Source: Flavobacteriaceae bacterium YJPT1-3
GTDB taxonomy: Bacteria; Bacteroidota; Bacteroidia; Flavobacteriales; Flavobacteriaceae
DNA: 64,000 bases
NCBI GenBank assembly: GCA_029866965.1
Contig: CP123444.1
Span: forward strand, 1,529,501 to 1,593,500
Reading direction: 5' to 3'
Below the pieces are notes generated by a model. The model was not told the DNA's origin, made no database searches, and was given only the letters and a program-made list of their open reading frames with translations. The position numbers and the translations under genes were made by a program. Positions 61,229-64,000 of the stretch are shown in pieces (the stretch's first letter is position 1; the number at the start of each line of letters is the position of its first letter).

Positions 61229-61965
61229 GAGCTTAAAAGAAGTTGAGTGACAATATAATTCGTGATGATGATCACCACACTAGTCCAGACGAAAGAGGTT
61301 GTGCTGGCTTCACCAACTTCTAAAGCCCCACCCTTCATATAGTATCCCTGAAAAGAAGGAATGGTCGCCAGGATCATGGCGAACAGAAACGTTTTTATAA
61401 AAGCGTAGGTCAGGTGAAAGGGAATGAAATCTTCTTGCAATCCTGAAATAAAGCTGTCACCGCTAGAAAAACCGCCATAGACCGCGGCCACGTACCCTCC
61501 CAGTATCCCCAAGAACATAGAGATCGCAATAACAAAAGGATAAAAAAGCATGGCGATGATCTTTGGAAAAACCAGGTAGTTCAGGGAGTTGATCCCCATC
61601 ACTTCTAGGGCATCGATCTGTTCCGTAACCCGCATAGTTCCAATACTGGAAGTAATGAAGGAGCCTACTTTTCCCGCCATGATCACCGAGATGAAGGTGG
61701 GGGCGAATTCCAGAATGACCGATTGCCGGCTCGCAAAACCGATCAGTGATTTTGGGATCAGGGGGTTGGACAGGTTCAATGCGGTTTGAATGGCCACAAC
61801 ACCACCTACGAAAAAGGAAATAAAAGCCACGATGCCCAAAGAACCGATGATCAGATCATCAATTTCCTTTAGGATCAGTCCTTTTAAAACCGAAGTTTTG
61901 GTGGGTTTAGAAAAGGTTTCCTTCAACATGATGAAGTACAACCCTATATCGTGCAAATAGCTCAT
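61225..61965 (-). CDS. MlaE-family ABC transporter permease
   Basis: The 246-residue permease has five or six helices with MlaE motifs: FISFFVGGVVAIQTALNL, FASRQSVILEFAPTFISVIMAGKVG, GTMRVTEQIDALEVMGINSL and YLVFPKIIAMLFYPFVI. It works with the overlapping ATPase in phospholipid transport for outer-membrane asymmetry. It is the first gene of a two-gene operon; the alkaline phosphatase ends 64 bp upstream on the same strand. Confidence 0.93.
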   Translation of the reverse strand: MSYLHDIGLYFIMLKETFSKPTKTSVLKGLILKEIDDLIIGSLGIVAFISFFVGGVVAIQTALNLSNPLIPKSLIGFASRQSVILEFAPTFISVIMAGKVGSFITSSIGTMRVTEQIDALEVMGINSLNYLVFPKIIAMLFYPFVIAISMFLGILGGYVAAVYGGFSSGDSFISGLQEDFIPFHLTYAFIKTFLFAMILATIPSFQGYYMKGGALEVGEASTTSFVWTSVVIIITNYIVTQLLLSS

Positions 61966-62028
61966 GCTAGCAGGTTAGATGACAAAGAAACGAAATTAAT
62001 AGGCTTCGCTGGTCAATTATTACCGGGC

Positions 62029-63126
62029 TTATTCCCAAAGCAATGCTTTCATTTTATCATAAATCGCGGTATTCTCATACACCCCTGCAAACTCCTCAGC
62101 CCCGGGGCCGTAGGCAAAAACGGGCACCATGGTGGCTGAGTGGCCTCCGGTTGAGAAACTGGGTGCGATCTTATTGTAATTGCCTTTGTCAGCAGCCAAT
62201 GTAAATCCGCCGGTTTCATGATCAGCCGTCACAATGACGAGGGTGTTGCCATCCGCTTTCGCGAAAGCGAGCGCCTCACCGATGGCCTGATCGAAGTCCA
62301 GCAGCTCTCCAATGAGATAGTCTGCATTATTATTATGTCCGCCCCAGTCGATTTGTGAGCCTTCGACCATGAGAAAGAAGGGAGAATCGTTTCTGCTCAG
62401 AAATTGAGCGGCCAGTCGAGTTGCTTCCGATAAGAAAGAACCCCGACCTTCATTCATACGAGGCATGTCGTAAGGGGCCAACAAAAAGCCTGCTTTTTCG
62501 GTAGCGCTTAATGCGGCTAGCGAAGGGAGAGCCAGGGTATCCATAATGAAATTTGCTTGCTCGAATTCACTGATCAAATTGCGATTATCTTCCCGTTGGG
62601 TAAAGAATTTCCAGCCGGCTCCGGCAAAAAAGTCGACGGGGGCATCGACCAGATCTGCTGCGATCGCTTCGGTCATCCGTCGCGATTTCTGATGGGCGTA
62701 GAAACTTGCCGGTGTGGCGTGCGTGATGCTTGAGGTAGAAACCAATCCGATTTTGGTTCCGCGATCTGCCAGTTGTTCAGTGATGGTCTGCACGGCAATG
62801 GTGTCCTGATTGACTCCTATGGCGCCATTGTAGGTTTTAATTCCTGCGCTAAAAGCAGTAGCGCCGGCCGCAGAATCGGTGATCAGGTCACTCGACGAAG
62901 AGGTTTTGCTTAAGCCGATAAACGGAAAAGATTCGAAGTGGGGACGTTCGTCCATGTAATACTGAGCGGCGGATACCTGACTCAGGCCCATGCCGTCACC
63001 AATCAACAGGATGATGTTCTTTGGTTTTTTGGAAAGCATCGGAGTAGGCGTTTCGGCCGTCTGGGCAGGACCGCATCCGGAAATCAAAATGGACAGTACA
63101 AGGAGTAGAGGGAATAGTTGCTTCAT
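62029..63126 (-). CDS. Alkaline phosphatase, lipoprotein
   Basis: The 365-residue enzyme has a lipoprotein signal (LLVLSILISGC). The alkaline-phosphatase metal and catalytic sites are in order: ILLIGDGMGLSQVSAAQYYM (first Asp), DLITDSAAGATAFSAG with the nucleophile Ser, ITHATPASFYAH, GSQIDWGGHNNNADY (Asp, His) and TADHETGGFTL (Asp-His). It is shorter than E. coli PhoA (471) but of normal length for this group. It releases phosphate from monoesters at the cell surface or periplasm. A GCTTTCGCGAAAGC copy at 62255 encodes AFAKA. Confidence 0.93.
   Translation of the reverse strand: MKQLFPLLLVLSILISGCGPAQTAETPTPMLSKKPKNIILLIGDGMGLSQVSAAQYYMDERPHFESFPFIGLSKTSSSSDLITDSAAGATAFSAGIKTYNGAIGVNQDTIAVQTITEQLADRGTKIGLVSTSSITHATPASFYAHQKSRRMTEAIAADLVDAPVDFFAGAGWKFFTQREDNRNLISEFEQANFIMDTLALPSLAALSATEKAGFLLAPYDMPRMNEGRGSFLSEATRLAAQFLSRNDSPFFLMVEGSQIDWGGHNNNADYLIGELLDFDQAIGEALAFAKADGNTLVIVTADHETGGFTLAADKGNYNKIAPSFSTGGHSATMVPVFAYGPGAEEFAGVYENTAIYDKMKALLWE
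62255..62268. repeat. Iterated palindrome GCTTTCGCGAAAGC in the alkaline phosphatase gene
   Basis: Perfect copy; codons give LAFAKADG on the minus strand. Confidence 0.85.
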
Positions 63127-63185
63127 GGTGTTTTTTAAGGATGGTAAAGATAAGGGATGGTAGTCAAAAGCGCTTTAAGGCAATA

Positions 63186-64000
63186 TTAATTTGCAGCAGG
63201 ACCCCACAGTTTTTTGCGAATTCCTTTCCAGCGCAGTTTCCGGATAAATTGGGCTTGATCCCGATTCACTAAAAGCGGTTCTTTGTTTTTTAGGGCGCGA
63301 AAGTAGCCTTGCAGATAGTCTGCGAAATAACGGACCTTTCTTTTTTTCCAGGCGAGTTTAGCAGCAGCGATGGTGGTGAGCCAGAAACCGTAGCCCAGAC
63401 GGTAGAACGCTTCCCCTTGCTTTAATTTTGCTGCCTTATTGTAGTGTTTTCCAGTGGGTTTTAAATGTTTAACCTTTAAGGCAGCTAGGGTCTTTACCTT
63501 CCAGCCGTAAAACTGGGCGAGTAGTTCGTCAACTGTATCCCAGCCCATAACGGGCTGCAGTCCGCTAAGGGCTTCGAAACAGGCTTTGCGGTACGTCTTG
63601 AGCGCTCCCCGCACGTGATCTGGGTTGGTCAGGTCCTCCAGGACCCAATCATTCTCCTTTAAAATGTAACAAAAACCTCCGGCGATGCCCAAGAGAGGAT
63701 CGGCCTTAAACTGAGCGACCAATACTTGAAGGTAGTCTTTCGGAAAAATAAGATCAGCGTCAAACTTGCACAGCAGATCAAAACGAGGATCCAGTTGGTC
63801 GTAACCGGCCTGAAAGGCTCTAATTACCTTACTGCCGGGCAAATGCTGCTGATCTCCGTGTAGACGGACCAACTGCATAAAGGGATGGTCTTTGAGATAG
63901 TTTTCGACCACCGCTGCCGATCGATCACTGGAATGGTCATCAACCACGATCAACTGATCGATGGGGTAGGATTGATTGAGCAAAGAGTCAAGCGTTTGTC
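63186..64000 (-). CDS. Family 2 glycosyltransferase (N-terminus beyond the window)
   Basis: The frame is open to the last base (QTLDSLLNQSYPIDQL read from 63999), so the first residues lie outside the window. GT-A features: IVVDDHSSDRSAAVVENYL for the nucleotide site and CKFDADLIFPKDYL with the DxD metal motif. PVMGWDTVDELLAQFYGW provides a probable acceptor/base region. The C-terminal 70 residues are very basic (LAWKKRKVRYFADY, IRKLRWKGIRKKLWG) and probably associate with the membrane. Likely cell-surface polysaccharide synthesis; donor and acceptor unknown. Confidence 0.85.
   Translation of the reverse strand, partial: QTLDSLLNQSYPIDQLIVVDDHSSDRSAAVVENYLKDHPFMQLVRLHGDQQHLPGSKVIRAFQAGYDQLDPRFDLLCKFDADLIFPKDYLQVLVAQFKADPLLGIAGGFCYILKENDWVLEDLTNPDHVRGALKTYRKACFEALSGLQPVMGWDTVDELLAQFYGWKVKTLAALKVKHLKPTGKHYNKAAKLKQGEAFYRLGYGFWLTTIAAAKLAWKKRKVRYFADYLQGYFRALKNKEPLLVNRDQAQFIRKLRWKGIRKKLWGPAAN

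Overview
The window is a chromosomal segment from a member of the Bacteroidota, most likely a marine or environmental Flavobacteriaceae. Lineage evidence seen here: a SusC/SusD pair, the gliding and type IX secretion genes gldJ, porU and porV, promoters of the TAnnTTTG type, a mevalonate route to isoprenoids, and lipoproteins with acidic residues after the lipidated cysteine. The genus cannot be fixed. About fifty protein genes and two tRNA-Val genes are present. There is no phage, no complete insertion sequence and no CRISPR array.

Layout. 1-7801 (minus): susC, susD and a partial VCBS/ASPIC lipoprotein gene, with an intrinsic terminator between the last two and a LacI-type operator candidate before susC. 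8055-11098: glycerophosphodiesterase, YhiN-type flavoprotein, DUF1697, TspO. 11230-15163: mevalonate decarboxylase, mevalonate-kinase-like GHMP kinase, UbiA prenyltransferase and a nitrilase. 15247-16134: an RluB/RsuA-like protein that lacks the usual catalytic aspartate. 16232-21437: a polyamine block (speA, speB, a deoxyhypusine-synthase-like gene, a small acidic protein, a GNAT-nitrilase fusion). 21491-25842: a polyprenyl-phosphate sugar module (DPM1-like GT2, duplicated LAB_N membrane protein, ArnT-like GT39) facing a GT-C membrane enzyme. 25986-32490: BglX, EamA transporter, a YadA-head-repeat surface protein, acyl-CoA dehydrogenase. 32587-42101: anmK, glutamate/leucine-type dehydrogenase, nhaB, exbB-exbD-tonB-folC, and a class A PBP.

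42263-44925 is bounded by two convergent tRNA-Val genes. It holds an iron-sulfur protein, a small lipoprotein, a perfect heptanucleotide tandem repeat and a 915-bp noncoding array of eight hairpin units arranged as a 238-bp higher-order repeat. This array is the best candidate for something undescribed. After it come murF, gldJ, porU, porV, cdd, pdhA-pdhC, an M28 peptidase, an SDR, a SprT-like protein, a DUF389 protein, an MlaE/MlaF-type transporter, an alkaline phosphatase and a partial GT2.

A second genome-scale signal is the 14-bp palindrome GCTTTCGCGAAAGC, found ten times perfectly in 64 kb, every time inside a gene. Functional links: ExbB/ExbD/TonB would energise SusC-type import; gldJ, porU and porV belong to one secretion and motility machine; speA and speB make putrescine for the neighbouring DHS-like enzyme.
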